A stretch of 36,250 bases of DNA, from assembly GCA_016297165.1 (NCBI GenBank), contig JAEDHF010000002.1, positions 1-36,250 of the forward strand, read 5' to 3'. The notes below the pieces were generated by a model, which worked only from the letters and a program-made list of their open reading frames with translations, was not told the DNA's origin and made no database searches. This stretch comes from Oscillospiraceae bacterium (GTDB taxonomy: Bacteria; Bacillota; Clostridia; Oscillospirales; Ruminococcaceae). Below, piece after piece: positions 16,113 through 24,328 of this stretch. Positions within the stretch are counted from its first letter, which is position 1, and every line of letters starts with the position of its first letter. Both the position numbers and the translations under genes were made by a program.

Positions 16113-16280
16113 ATTTTTCCTTATTCTATAATTATTATCATCAAATCTGCAAGCTATCTTAGCGCTGCTCGCAGCTTACACTTGCGGTGCCCGAAATTTT
16201 TAGCTCCTGAGGTCGCAAAATTTCGACCGCTGCGCCATTTTTCCCTCCTTTACTCCGCCACAGGCGGCAGTCGGGAAAAA
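16113..16280. repeat. Palindrome-bearing insertion between tRNA-Pro and its duplicated 5' end
   Basis: 168 bp with no gene. It contains CGAAATTTT (16192-16200) paired with AAAATTTCG (16217-16225), plus smaller palindromes such as GCTG/CAGC and an AGGCGGCAG block. The apparent plus-strand reading frame at 16035-16319 is just the tRNA read backwards. It looks like a short interspersed repeat. Confidence 0.5.
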
Positions 16281-16305
16281 CGCTACCAAACTGAGCCACA
16301 TCTCG
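16281..16305 (-). pseudogene. Duplicated 5' fragment of tRNA-Pro
   Basis: TACCAAACTGAGCCACATCTCG (16284-16305) is identical to the 5' 22 nt of the complete tRNA-Pro (16091-16112, minus strand), ending at exactly the same acceptor base. Beyond it the flanks differ. It lies only 20 bp from the tRNA-Leu 3' end, which is the normal spacing inside a tRNA operon. Confidence 0.8.
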
Positions 16306-16325
16306 TACTCTGTCTATGATAGAAT

Positions 16326-16411
16326 TGGTGCGGATAACAGGACTTGAACCTGCACGATATTGCTATCATCGGCACCTGAAGCCGACGTGTCTGCCATTCC
16401 ACCATATCCGC
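16326..16411 (-). tRNA. tRNA-Leu (anticodon CAG)
   Basis: 86 nt with an encoded CCA and a long variable arm, as expected of a class II tRNA. The acceptor GCGGATA pairs with TATCCGC, discriminator A. The anticodon loop TTCAGGT gives CAG. The T loop is TTCAAGT. It has a good promoter immediately upstream and is the first of two tRNAs in this unit. Confidence 0.95.
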
Positions 16412-16431
16412 AAAATCAAACTGCAAAGTTA

Positions 16432-16460
16432 ATTATAGCATACTGCACACAAAAAATCAA
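16432..16460 (-). promoter_or_regulatory. Promoter of the tRNA-Leu/tRNA-Pro unit
   Basis: On the minus strand TTGATT (16455-16460), a 17-nt spacer ending in TGC, and TATAAT (16432-16437), giving an extended -10. The predicted start lies about 14 nt before the tRNA-Leu 5' end. Confidence 0.75.
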
Positions 16461-16613
16461 GCCTTTTTTACAAAATTTCCCCGATTAGAGATTAAAAAGT
16501 TGTTTTCGGATAAATTACATAAAAAGGGATAGTTTTAGGCTGCGAACATATAGCGGTACGTGAATGCCGACCGGCTTAATCGGCGAAAGACTTGTTTGCC
16601 CTTGCTTAGTCTA

Positions 16614-16642
16614 TTGCTTTTCTGCTATATATATGTTATAAT
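16614..16642 (+). promoter_or_regulatory. Promoter of the MATE exporter gene
   Basis: TTGCTT (16614-16619), 17-nt spacer ending in TGT, TATAAT (16637-16642): an extended -10 promoter. The start would be near 16649, leaving a leader of about 25 nt. The rest of 16461-16613 holds only a small GCCGA/TCGGC hairpin and no gene. Confidence 0.7.
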
Positions 16643-16674
16643 GTTCCGGCAGTACGAAAGAAAGGAATGGTTTT

Positions 16675-18048
16675 TTGAAAAATAAAGAGATATATAGCAG
16701 AGCCTTAAAGCTTGCCGTTCCTATGATGATTCAGAACGGCATTACCAATATGGTAGGGCTTATTGATAATCTTATGGTAGGAAGCCTCGGAACCGAGGCT
16801 GTTACGGCAGTTTCCATTATCGGACAGCTTATTTTCGTTTTCAATCTTGCGGTTTTCGGCGGCTTATCGGGTCCGGGAATATATACTGCCCAGTTTTTCG
16901 GGCAGGGTAATAAGGAGGGGGTTAAAAGCGCCTTCCGTATGAAGCTGCTTATAGGAATCTTCTGCATTGTTGCAGGGCTTTCCGCATTTATCTTCGGCGG
17001 AGAGGGTCTTATTTCGCTGTATCTTAGCGGCGAAAGCGCAGATATAGATAAGGTGCTTACCATGAACAGGGCACTGGAATATCTGACGGTTATGCTGTTT
17101 ACCTTACTGCCCTTCGTAATAACACAGATTTACGCTACAACCCTTCGCGAAACAGGGGACAGCCTTAAGCCCATGATTGCCGGGATATGCTCGGTGGTTA
17201 TTGACATTGTGTTCAACTATCTCCTGATATACGGAAAGCTGGGGCTGCCTGCCCTGGGAGTAAGAGGTGCGGCAATAGCCACTCTCCTTGCCCGTATTGT
17301 CGAAATGCTCGTTATCGTGGTCTGGTCCCACGTTAAAAGGAATAAGCATGAGTTCTTGCAGGGCGTTTACCGTACGCTCCTTGTGCCTAAGGAGCTGGCA
17401 GGAAAAATTATCCGTAAGTCTCTTCCGATTTTCCTTAATGAGTTCCTTTGGGCAGGAGGTATCGCCGCTCTTACTCAGCGCTACTCAACAAGAGGCCTCG
17501 AAATTGTTGCAGGAATAAATATTTCCAATGCAATATGCAATCTCCTTAACGTTGTTTTCGTAGCTATGGGCTCGGCGGTAGGTATCCTTATCGGTCAGAC
17601 CCTCGGCGCTTCTCAGTATGAAAAGGCGAAAAAGGATTCCTTCAGCCTTATGTGGTTTACGGGCGGAATATGCCTTATCCTTACCGCAGCCCTTATCGGT
17701 ATTTCGGGAGTATTCCCTACGTTTTACGATACTACGGAGACGGTAAGGGATTACGGCCGTATGTTTATAATAATAACCGCTCTGTTTTTCCCTGTACAGG
17801 GCTTTCTCAACGCCCTTTATTTTACCCTTCGTTCGGGAGGTAAAACCCTCGTAACCTTCCTTTTTGACAGCGTTTATTCCTGGGCGGTTACTATTCCTGT
17901 GGCGTATTTTCTCTGTGAGTTCACGAGCCTTGATATTTTTTTGATATACGCGATTGTCCAGTCTCTCGATTTTATCAAGATACTTATCGGCTTTATTCTT
18001 GTGAAAAAGGGCGTCTGGATAAGTAATCTCGTAGAGAATAAGGATTAG
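16675..18048 (+). CDS. MATE family multidrug or metabolite exporter
   Basis: 457 residues with the 12-helix MATE layout in two similar halves. The N-terminal half begins LKLAVPMMIQNGI, then MVGSLGTEAVTAVS and GLSGPGIYTAQFFGQGN; the second half repeats the pattern with LPIFLNEFLWAGG and MGSAVGILIGQTLGA. MATE proteins export cations or drugs in exchange for Na+ or H+. The start is TTG at 16675, with AAAGGA 8 nt upstream; an ATG at 16667 is out of frame and closes at once. It is a single gene behind its own promoter, with no regulator next to it. The substrate cannot be read from sequence. Confidence 0.9.
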   Translation: MKNKEIYSRALKLAVPMMIQNGITNMVGLIDNLMVGSLGTEAVTAVSIIGQLIFVFNLAVFGGLSGPGIYTAQFFGQGNKEGVKSAFRMKLLIGIFCIVAGLSAFIFGGEGLISLYLSGESADIDKVLTMNRALEYLTVMLFTLLPFVITQIYATTLRETGDSLKPMIAGICSVVIDIVFNYLLIYGKLGLPALGVRGAAIATLLARIVEMLVIVVWSHVKRNKHEFLQGVYRTLLVPKELAGKIIRKSLPIFLNEFLWAGGIAALTQRYSTRGLEIVAGINISNAICNLLNVVFVAMGSAVGILIGQTLGASQYEKAKKDSFSLMWFTGGICLILTAALIGISGVFPTFYDTTETVRDYGRMFIIITALFFPVQGFLNALYFTLRSGGKTLVTFLFDSVYSWAVTIPVAYFLCEFTSLDIFLIYAIVQSLDFIKILIGFILVKKGVWISNLVENKD

Positions 18049-18051
18049 TTA

Positions 18052-18080
18052 TTGATTATTTCGGATAAATATGGTATAAT
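18052..18080 (+). promoter_or_regulatory. Promoter of the DHH phosphoesterase gene, abutting a MITE-like element
   Basis: TTGATT (18052-18057), 17-nt spacer ending in TGG, TATAAT (18075-18080). Transcription should begin near 18087, the first base of the inverted-repeat element. The promoter begins 4 nt after the MATE stop codon. Confidence 0.75.
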
Positions 18081-18086
18081 GAATAG

Positions 18087-18305
18087 AGGTCACCTCCAAA
18101 AACCTATGCCATTTCTCTGCACTATGCCTTTAGCCGTCATATTGCCCAAAATTTCCTTGAAATACGTGATCTCCCCCTGCGGGGGGAGGTGTCACGTAGT
18201 GACAGAGGGGCTGACCGACAGACCAGTATTACTGCGAAAATTTTGTGCAATCTTACAACTAAATTCACAGCACATATAAACGACATAGGTTTTTAGAGGC
18301 GACCT
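18087..18305. mobile_element. 219-bp MITE-like element with 22-bp terminal inverted repeats
   Basis: The ends are imperfect inverted repeats: 18087-18108 begins AGGTCACCTCCAAAAACC and matches the complement of 18284-18305 at 20 of 22 positions. Inside are CTCCCCC/GGGGGAG (18171-18187) and TGTCACGTAGTGACA (18190-18204). It has no coding capacity; short plus-strand frames crossing it have no ribosome site. No clear target-site duplication is visible. Its position in the leader means it would be transcribed as a long folded RNA ahead of the next gene. Confidence 0.7.
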
Positions 18306-18356
18306 AAAATATAGGCAACACAGCATAATAATTGCCATAAATAACGGAGGTAAGTC

Positions 18357-19337
18357 ATGTCGGAAAGAATAGACGAGCTGCTTAATCTGCTCAAAGACCA
18401 CAGAGTTTTTATCCAGACTCATAATTTTCCCGACCCCGACGCAATAGCCAGCGCTTTTGCATTACAGTATTTCCTTAATCAGTACGGTATTCCTTCCCGT
18501 ATTTGCCACCACGGGAATATCGAGAGAACCTCAACAGATGCTATGGTAACCCTGCTTGGTATAGAAATGACAAGAGCCTGCGAGCTCGGAGATATTAACT
18601 CCGAGGATTATATCATAACCGTTGACTCCCAGAAGGGTAATTCGAACCTTCTCGATTTGCCCGGCGAGGAAGTAGTCTGTATCGACCACCACCCTATTTT
18701 CAGCAGCGGCTACTATAAGTTTACCGATATAAGAACGGTAGGAAGCTGTTCCTCTATAATAGCGGACTACTATAGGGAAAACGGGTTGGAAATACCAAAA
18801 AAGATTGCTACAGCCCTTCTTTATGGTCTTAAAACCGATACAATGGATTTCACGAGAGGGGTTACCCCCTTCGATATCGAGATTTTCGCTTATCTCTTTG
18901 AGCTCGCCGATAATTCTCTTATAAGAAGGCTACAGACCAGCACCTTCCGCTATGATGAGCTTGACGCCTTTATTGCGTCTATGGTAAGTATGAAAATCGA
19001 AAACGGAGTAGCCTATTCCTTTATTGATTTTGACTGTACCGATTCCTTCGTAGCTATAGTTTCCGATTTTATTCTGAGCCTTGACGCAGTATTCTTCTCT
19101 GTTGTATATTCCAGCAGGGGCAGCGGCTTAAAATTCTCCGTACGTTCCGAAATCGAAAAGCTTGACGCAGGAGTAATTACCGCCAACGCTCTTTCCTCCG
19201 TAGGAAATGGCGGCGGTCATAACTGTATGGCAGGCGGCTATGCTGAAAATGAACGGCTCCTCGCTATAGACAGCGACCTTGAAACGGCGATTTCTCTCCT
19301 TTTCAATAAGGCTATCGACGATTTCTGCTCAAGATAA
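18357..19337 (+). CDS. DHH/DHHA1 phosphoesterase, NrnA-like (oligoribonuclease / pAp phosphatase)
   Basis: 326 residues. The DHH domain has the metal motifs HNFPDPDAIASAFAL (about residues 23-37), the DSQKG aspartate and CIDHHPIF, and the DHHA1 domain ends in GNGGGHNCMAGGYA. NrnA-type enzymes degrade 2-5 nt RNAs and dephosphorylate pAp in the cytoplasm; other DHH-DHHA1 proteins hydrolyse cyclic dinucleotide products, so the exact substrate is uncertain. The ATG has ACGGAGGTAAGTC upstream. Its transcript starts within the MITE-like element, giving a leader of about 270 nt. Confidence 0.85.
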   Translation: MSERIDELLNLLKDHRVFIQTHNFPDPDAIASAFALQYFLNQYGIPSRICHHGNIERTSTDAMVTLLGIEMTRACELGDINSEDYIITVDSQKGNSNLLDLPGEEVVCIDHHPIFSSGYYKFTDIRTVGSCSSIIADYYRENGLEIPKKIATALLYGLKTDTMDFTRGVTPFDIEIFAYLFELADNSLIRRLQTSTFRYDELDAFIASMVSMKIENGVAYSFIDFDCTDSFVAIVSDFILSLDAVFFSVVYSSRGSGLKFSVRSEIEKLDAGVITANALSSVGNGGGHNCMAGGYAENERLLAIDSDLETAISLLFNKAIDDFCSR

Positions 19338-19365
19338 ATTGCTGCTATGAAAGGTAATTCGGCTA

Positions 19366-20850
19366 ATGGCTCGTGAAAAATTCAATTCCCGTTTAGGCTT
19401 TATCCTCGTTTCGGCAGGCTGCGCCATAGGTCTGGGAAATGTCTGGAAATTTCCCTATATCTGCGCTAAATACGGCGGCGCAGCCTTTATTCTTATATAT
19501 CTGCTCTTTCTCGTTATAATCGGACTGCCCATTTTAATAGCGGAATTCAGCGTGGGCAGAGGCAGCCGTCAGAGCGTTATTACTGCCTATTCAAAGCTTC
19601 AGTCCCCACGGGGCAGGTTCCACCTCAACAAATACGTGGGTATGGCGGGAAGCTATCTTCTTATGATGTTCTATACTATGGTCTGCGGCTGGATGATGAT
19701 TTACGCCGTAAAAACCGTAACGGGAGAGCTTGTGGGGCTCGATTCGAATGCTCTTTCGGAAAAATTCGGCGAGGTTCTCGGCGACCCCTCGGGAATGATA
19801 TTCTTTACCGTTCTTACTATTGTCTTTTCCTTCGGAGTATGCGCCCTCGGACTAAAGAACGGCGTAGAGCGAATTACCAAGGTTATGATGGTGGGGCTTC
19901 TGATACTGATGCTGGTTCTTGCCGTTAATTCCGTATGCCTTCCCGGGGCGGAAAAGGGCGTTGAGTATTACCTCGTGCCCGATTTTTCCGTTTTTGAGGA
20001 ATACGGCTTCGGAACTGTGGTGTTTAACGCTATGACCCACGCCTTCTTTACCCTTAGCGTAGGAATAGGCAGTATGGAGATTTTCGGCTCCTATCTATCT
20101 AAGGACAGAAAGCTTACGGGAGAGGCTCTTAGCGTTGCAGGCATTGACACCTTGGTGGCACTTATTGCAGGACTTGTTATAATCCCTGCCTGCACCGCCT
20201 ACGATATACCCCTTGACGCAGGTCCGTCCCTTTTGTTTATATCTCTTCCTAACGTGTTCAACAATATGCCCGGCGGAAGAATATGGGGTGCAATCTTCTT
20301 CGTGCTGATGACCTTTGCAGCGCTTTCTACCGTAATAGCCGTCTTTGAGAATATTATTGCCATGTGTATGGATAACTGGGGCATATCAAGAAGAAAATCC
20401 GTAGCGATAAACCTTCCTCTTATGATTGTTCTTTCTATGCCTGCAGTTCTCGGCTTTAACCTTCTTGGTGGCTTTGCGCCTCTCGGTGAGGGAACAACCA
20501 TAATGGATCTTGAGGACTTTATCGTTTCCACAAATCTTCTCCCCTTGGGCAGTCTTCTTGTGGTGGTATTCTGCACTCACAGGCACGGCTGGGGCTTCGG
20601 TAATTTCCTTTCCGAGGTTAACGAGGGAAAGGGAATAAGCTTCCCGAAAATAGTAAAAAACTATATGAAATGGGTTCTTCCCCTAATCATAATTATGGTG
20701 TATCTGAAGGGCTATTACGATATGTTTGCTCCCCGGGGAATAACAGCTCTTATCGGCTGGATGGGCTTTGCTGTTGCTTTTCTTGCTGTTATTCTGTTTT
20801 TCGCCGTTCCTAAAGCGAAGAAAAAGGAACAGACTGCTGAAACCGAATAA
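19366..20850 (+). CDS. Sodium-dependent transporter, SNF/NSS (neurotransmitter symporter) family
   Basis: 494 residues with about 11 or 12 membrane helices. The NSS signature at the N-terminus, SAGCAIGLGNVWKFPYICA, forms the Na+ and substrate sites in helix 1. Helix 6 region FFTLSVGIGSMEIFGSYLS is also conserved. Bacterial members (LeuT/MhsT type) carry amino acids such as tryptophan or branched-chain residues; the substrate is not determinable here. A weak AAAGG lies about 15 nt upstream of the ATG. It follows the DHH gene by 28 nt and is closed by a terminator. Confidence 0.9.
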   Translation: MAREKFNSRLGFILVSAGCAIGLGNVWKFPYICAKYGGAAFILIYLLFLVIIGLPILIAEFSVGRGSRQSVITAYSKLQSPRGRFHLNKYVGMAGSYLLMMFYTMVCGWMMIYAVKTVTGELVGLDSNALSEKFGEVLGDPSGMIFFTVLTIVFSFGVCALGLKNGVERITKVMMVGLLILMLVLAVNSVCLPGAEKGVEYYLVPDFSVFEEYGFGTVVFNAMTHAFFTLSVGIGSMEIFGSYLSKDRKLTGEALSVAGIDTLVALIAGLVIIPACTAYDIPLDAGPSLLFISLPNVFNNMPGGRIWGAIFFVLMTFAALSTVIAVFENIIAMCMDNWGISRRKSVAINLPLMIVLSMPAVLGFNLLGGFAPLGEGTTIMDLEDFIVSTNLLPLGSLLVVVFCTHRHGWGFGNFLSEVNEGKGISFPKIVKNYMKWVLPLIIIMVYLKGYYDMFAPRGITALIGWMGFAVAFLAVILFFAVPKAKKKEQTAETE

Positions 20851-20856
20851 TTCCTG

Positions 20857-20883
20857 CTCCCTGTAGCTTAAGGCTTCAGGGAG
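20857..20883 (+). terminator. Terminator after the sodium symporter gene
   Basis: CTCCCTG / CAGGGAG with a 13-nt loop, followed by TTTTCATTTAATTTTT. It closes the nrnA-symporter transcript just upstream of the remA promoter. Confidence 0.85.
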
Positions 20884-20909
20884 TTTTCATTTAATTTTTA
20901 TGATTTGTA

Positions 20910-20938
20910 TTGATTTTTTCCTTATATAATGGTATAAT
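20910..20938 (+). promoter_or_regulatory. Promoter of the remA-gmk-priA operon
   Basis: TTGATT (20910-20915), 17-nt spacer ending in TGG, TATAAT (20933-20938). The build is the same as at 18052-18080, including the extended -10. The start would be near 20945. Confidence 0.75.
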
Positions 20939-20983
20939 TATCTATAGTATTGATTTTTCTCAAAAAGGGGGCTTCAACCTACT

Positions 20984-21205
20984 ATGACTCTTATTGATGT
21001 TGGCTATGGAAACAGGATAAACAGCGACAGAATCGTAGCGGTAGTAAGCGCGGATTCTGCCCCCGCTAAGCGCATTATTTCGGTAGCCAAGGAGAATAAT
21101 ACCGCTATTGACGCTACCTGCGGCAAGAAGACAAAAACGGTTATTGTTATGGATAGCGGCCACATTGTAATGTCGGCGAAGGAACCCGAAAAAATTTCAG
21201 GCTGA
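20984..21205 (+). CDS. remA: RemA-like extracellular matrix regulator (DUF370)
   Basis: 73 residues of the RemA/DUF370 family. In Bacillus subtilis RemA forms ring oligomers that wrap DNA and activate biofilm matrix and osmoprotection genes. Conserved features are IDVGYGNRINSDRIVAVVS, SAPAKRII and IDATCGKKTKTVIVMDSGH followed by SA. The position directly upstream of gmk is the same as in Bacillus. Cys46 in the DATCGKKT block replaces the usual Tyr. AAAGGGGGC precedes the ATG. Confidence 0.88.
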   Translation: MTLIDVGYGNRINSDRIVAVVSADSAPAKRIISVAKENNTAIDATCGKKTKTVIVMDSGHIVMSAKEPEKISG

Positions 21206-21270
21206 CGACAAGCCGACAGCCGATATAGTTTTTCTATTATGAGATTATGTGAACAAAAGGAGCGTTTAAA

Positions 21271-21882
21271 ATGAAAAAAGGTATTCTTATCGTAGTTTCC
21301 GCACCGGCAGGCTGTGGAAAGGATACAATTCTTGAACAGGCATTAGCGAAAAACGACAATCTTTTCTATTCCGTTTCCGCTACCTCGAGAGCTATGCGCC
21401 CCGGGGAAACCGACGGAGTTAGCTATCATTTCAAGACGAGAGAACAGTTTGAGGATATGATAAATAATGGGGAGCTCCTCGAATATACCGAATACTGCGG
21501 AAACTATTACGGAACGCCGAAAAAGGCGGTTACCGATATGCTTGAAGCAGGAAAGGACGTTATCCTTAAGATAGAAATCGAGGGAGCGGCTAATGTTAAG
21601 CGGATTTTCCCCGATTGTACAATGATTTTCATTCTTCCTCCCTCGATAAAGGAGCTTGACCGCCGTTTACATAAGAGGGGAACAGAAACCGAGGAGGTTA
21701 TCGCCCTCCGTCTTCAGCAGGCTAAAAAAGAGCTTGCCTTCGCAGAAAACTACGACTATCTCGTAGTAAACGAAGACCTTACCGTCGCCGTGGAAGATTT
21801 TCTTGCGGTAGTAATGGGCGAAAAATGCTCAAAGAAGCGTTCCGTCGGACTTATCGAAGAAATACTCTCCGATGAGCGTTAA
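21271..21882 (+). CDS. gmk: Guanylate kinase
   Basis: 203 residues, the normal length. It converts GMP and ATP to GDP and ADP. The P-loop reads SAPAGCGKDTI rather than the usual SGPSGVGKGT, still with the catalytic lysine. The GMP-binding region is conserved (SATSRAMRPGETDGVSYHF and EYTEYCGNYYGTP). A lid segment with RGTETEEVIALRL follows. In Bacillus rpoZ and coaBC come next; here priA starts at once, overlapping gmk by 11 nt. Confidence 0.93.
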   Translation: MKKGILIVVSAPAGCGKDTILEQALAKNDNLFYSVSATSRAMRPGETDGVSYHFKTREQFEDMINNGELLEYTEYCGNYYGTPKKAVTDMLEAGKDVILKIEIEGAANVKRIFPDCTMIFILPPSIKELDRRLHKRGTETEEVIALRLQQAKKELAFAENYDYLVVNEDLTVAVEDFLAVVMGEKCSKKRSVGLIEEILSDER

Positions 21883-24313
21883 AATCGCTTTAGTAGCCGT
21901 CGAAAAGACGCTTTTTCGATTCGATAAGCTTTTCGGCTATGTTATTCCCGAGGATTTTGAAGCTAAAAAGGGAATGAGGGTAACGGTACCCTTCGGACGG
22001 GGCAATAAAACCCGTCTGGGAGTTATTTTCGATATAACCGAGGGGGAAAGGGGTTCGTTAAAAAGCATTATTTCAGCCGCTGACGACGGGAGCTATCTTA
22101 GCGAGGAAATGCTTTCCCTTGCGGAGTATATGAAGGAGACTACCTTTTGTACATATTACGACGCAATAAGGACTATGCTTCCTCCGGGTCTATCCCTTAA
22201 TCTGTCCGAAAGCTATATTATTTCCGAAAGCAGAGCCGGGCTCTATCTTTCTTCGGGAGAGGCTTCGGAGGAGGAAGCGGAGCTTCTCGAAAGAGCGAGA
22301 GCTCTAAGCGAAAAGGAAAGAAACAAGCTTTTTGACGAAGAGGAAAACGCTCTTACGGTAAAAAAGCTTATAGATAAAAGAATACTGATAAAAAACGAAA
22401 GCATAAAGCGTAAGGTCGGAGACGAAAAGGAGAAAATCGTCTTTTTATCGGATGAATATTCCGAAGGCGTTCCCGATAGCCTTAGGCTTTCTCCTAAGCA
22501 GAGAGCGGTTGTTACAACTATGGCGGAGGTAGGGACGGCTACCGTAAGGGAGCTCAGCTATCTTTGCGGCTGTACTCCCTCGGTGGTGAAAAACCTTGCC
22601 GAAAAGGGTATTCTTACCCTCGGCGAAGCGGAGGTTTCCCGTTCGGTAACGAAGGACGCGGTAGCAACAGGCAGTCTTTCCGATTTAGCCTTTTCGCCCT
22701 TACAGCAGTCGGTTTACGACGGACTGGAGAAGCTTATGGACTGCGGCGAGGCTAAATGCGCCTTACTCCATGGCGTTACCGGAAGCGGAAAGACTTCGGT
22801 TTTCATAAAGCTTATCGAGCATGCCGAAAAAACGGGGAGAACGGCTGTTCTCTTAGTGCCCGAAATAGCCCTCACCCCCCAGACGGTAGGGAAATTCCAG
22901 AGTCTTTTCGGCAATACCGTAGCAATTATTCACAGCAACCTTTCCCTCGGTCAGCGTGCCGACGAATACAAACGCATAAAAAGCGGCGAGGCGAAAATCG
23001 TTATCGGAACACGAAGTGCAGTTTTCGCTCCCGTAGAAAATATCGGAATTATCGTTATTGACGAGGAGGGAGAGCATACCTACAAATCGGATAAATCCCC
23101 CCGTTATCACGCAAGGGATATCGCAAAGCAGCGCTGCTTCAGGCATAAGGCGCTTTTGCTTCTTGCTTCGGCTACGCCCTCCTTCGACAGCTATTATAAT
23201 GCCCTTAACGGAAAATACAGTCTTTTCGAAATGAACGAACGCTATAGCGACGCAGTTCTCCCCGACGTCTATATGGTAGATATGAGGGTTGAAGCGGAAA
23301 AGGGCAACAGAGGAGAGTTCAGCGAGGAGCTTTTAGCGGAGCTTAAATATAACCTTGAGGCAGGGGAGCAGTCCATGCTTCTTCTTAACCGTCGGGGCTA
23401 TCATACCTACGCTAACTGCATTAACTGCGGCACGGTGCTGGAATGCCCTAATTGCAGTATTCCGCTGACCTACCATAAGGTGAACGACAGTGTTATCTGC
23501 CACTATTGCGGCTATCGTAAGCCTATGCCCCATGCCTGCGAAAAATGCGGCAGCAGGTTTATTTATTTCAGCGGTACGGGCACCCAGCTTATCGAGGACA
23601 GGATAAAGGAGTATTTTCCCAATGCGAGAGTTCTCCGAATGGACGCAGACACCACAATGTCGAAGTTTTCCTACGAAAAGCGGTTCAGGGAATTTGCCGA
23701 CAATGAATATGATATAATGATAGGAACCCAGATGATAGCGAAGGGGCTTAATTTCGAGAACGTGACCCTTGTGGGCGTGCTTCTTATTGACCGTTCTCTT
23801 TATGCGGGAGACTATCTCGGCTATGAAAAGACCTTTTCTCTTATTACGCAGGTTGTGGGCCGTTCGGGAAGGGGAAAAAAGAAGGGTAGAGCCTATATTC
23901 AGACCTTTTCTCCCGACCATTATGTGCTGCAGCTTGCGGCAGAGCAGAATTATAAGGAATTCTATAAGCAGGAAAGCGAGGTAAGAGAGGCTCTTATCTT
24001 TCCGCCCTACTGCGATATATGTATGATAGGCTTTTCGGGAGCGGAGGAAAAGGAAGTAGCCTCAGCTTCGGCGAAATTCCTCGAAATACTGAAAAATGCC
24101 GAAAAGGAAAGTCCGCGAAAGCTTCCTATGATTATGTTAGGACCTACGGAAAGCGGAAGGTATAACGGAAGCTACCGAGGAAAAATAATAATTAAATGCA
24201 GAAACAGCCGTGATTTTCGGAATATGCTCCGTTCGGCTATGTTTACTGCATATAAGGATAAAATCTTCGAAAGAGTAAGCTTTTACGCCGATTTTAACGG
24301 CGAAATAATCTGA
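21872..24313 (+). CDS. priA: Primosomal helicase PriA (replication restart)
   Basis: 813 residues. Domain order is the 3' DNA-binding domain (to about 100), a winged helix (about 205-260), helicase lobe 1 with Walker A GVTGSGKT (about residue 301), a zinc module and helicase lobe 2. The zinc module is complete with four CxxC pairs (CINC, CPNC, CHYC, CEKC). The DEAH-type box reads DEEGEHTYKSD where most PriA have DEEH. PriA reloads the replisome at stalled forks. It overlaps gmk by 11 nt, so it is likely translationally coupled; def follows 15 nt later. Confidence 0.95.
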   Translation: MSVKIALVAVEKTLFRFDKLFGYVIPEDFEAKKGMRVTVPFGRGNKTRLGVIFDITEGERGSLKSIISAADDGSYLSEEMLSLAEYMKETTFCTYYDAIRTMLPPGLSLNLSESYIISESRAGLYLSSGEASEEEAELLERARALSEKERNKLFDEEENALTVKKLIDKRILIKNESIKRKVGDEKEKIVFLSDEYSEGVPDSLRLSPKQRAVVTTMAEVGTATVRELSYLCGCTPSVVKNLAEKGILTLGEAEVSRSVTKDAVATGSLSDLAFSPLQQSVYDGLEKLMDCGEAKCALLHGVTGSGKTSVFIKLIEHAEKTGRTAVLLVPEIALTPQTVGKFQSLFGNTVAIIHSNLSLGQRADEYKRIKSGEAKIVIGTRSAVFAPVENIGIIVIDEEGEHTYKSDKSPRYHARDIAKQRCFRHKALLLLASATPSFDSYYNALNGKYSLFEMNERYSDAVLPDVYMVDMRVEAEKGNRGEFSEELLAELKYNLEAGEQSMLLLNRRGYHTYANCINCGTVLECPNCSIPLTYHKVNDSVICHYCGYRKPMPHACEKCGSRFIYFSGTGTQLIEDRIKEYFPNARVLRMDADTTMSKFSYEKRFREFADNEYDIMIGTQMIAKGLNFENVTLVGVLLIDRSLYAGDYLGYEKTFSLITQVVGRSGRGKKKGRAYIQTFSPDHYVLQLAAEQNYKEFYKQESEVREALIFPPYCDICMIGFSGAEEKEVASASAKFLEILKNAEKESPRKLPMIMLGPTESGRYNGSYRGKIIIKCRNSRDFRNMLRSAMFTAYKDKIFERVSFYADFNGEII

Positions 24314-24328
24314 TAAAGGAGTAGTATT

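Noticed and set aside
16035..16319. Plus-strand 94-codon frame with FEPTTSASRTQRSTKLSHI.
   Set aside because: This is the well-known false frame from reading a tRNA backwards; the tRNA-Pro explains it.
18052..18279. 75-codon plus-strand frame between the MATE and DHH genes.
   Set aside because: It starts at the promoter -35 box, has no ribosome site and runs through the inverted-repeat element.
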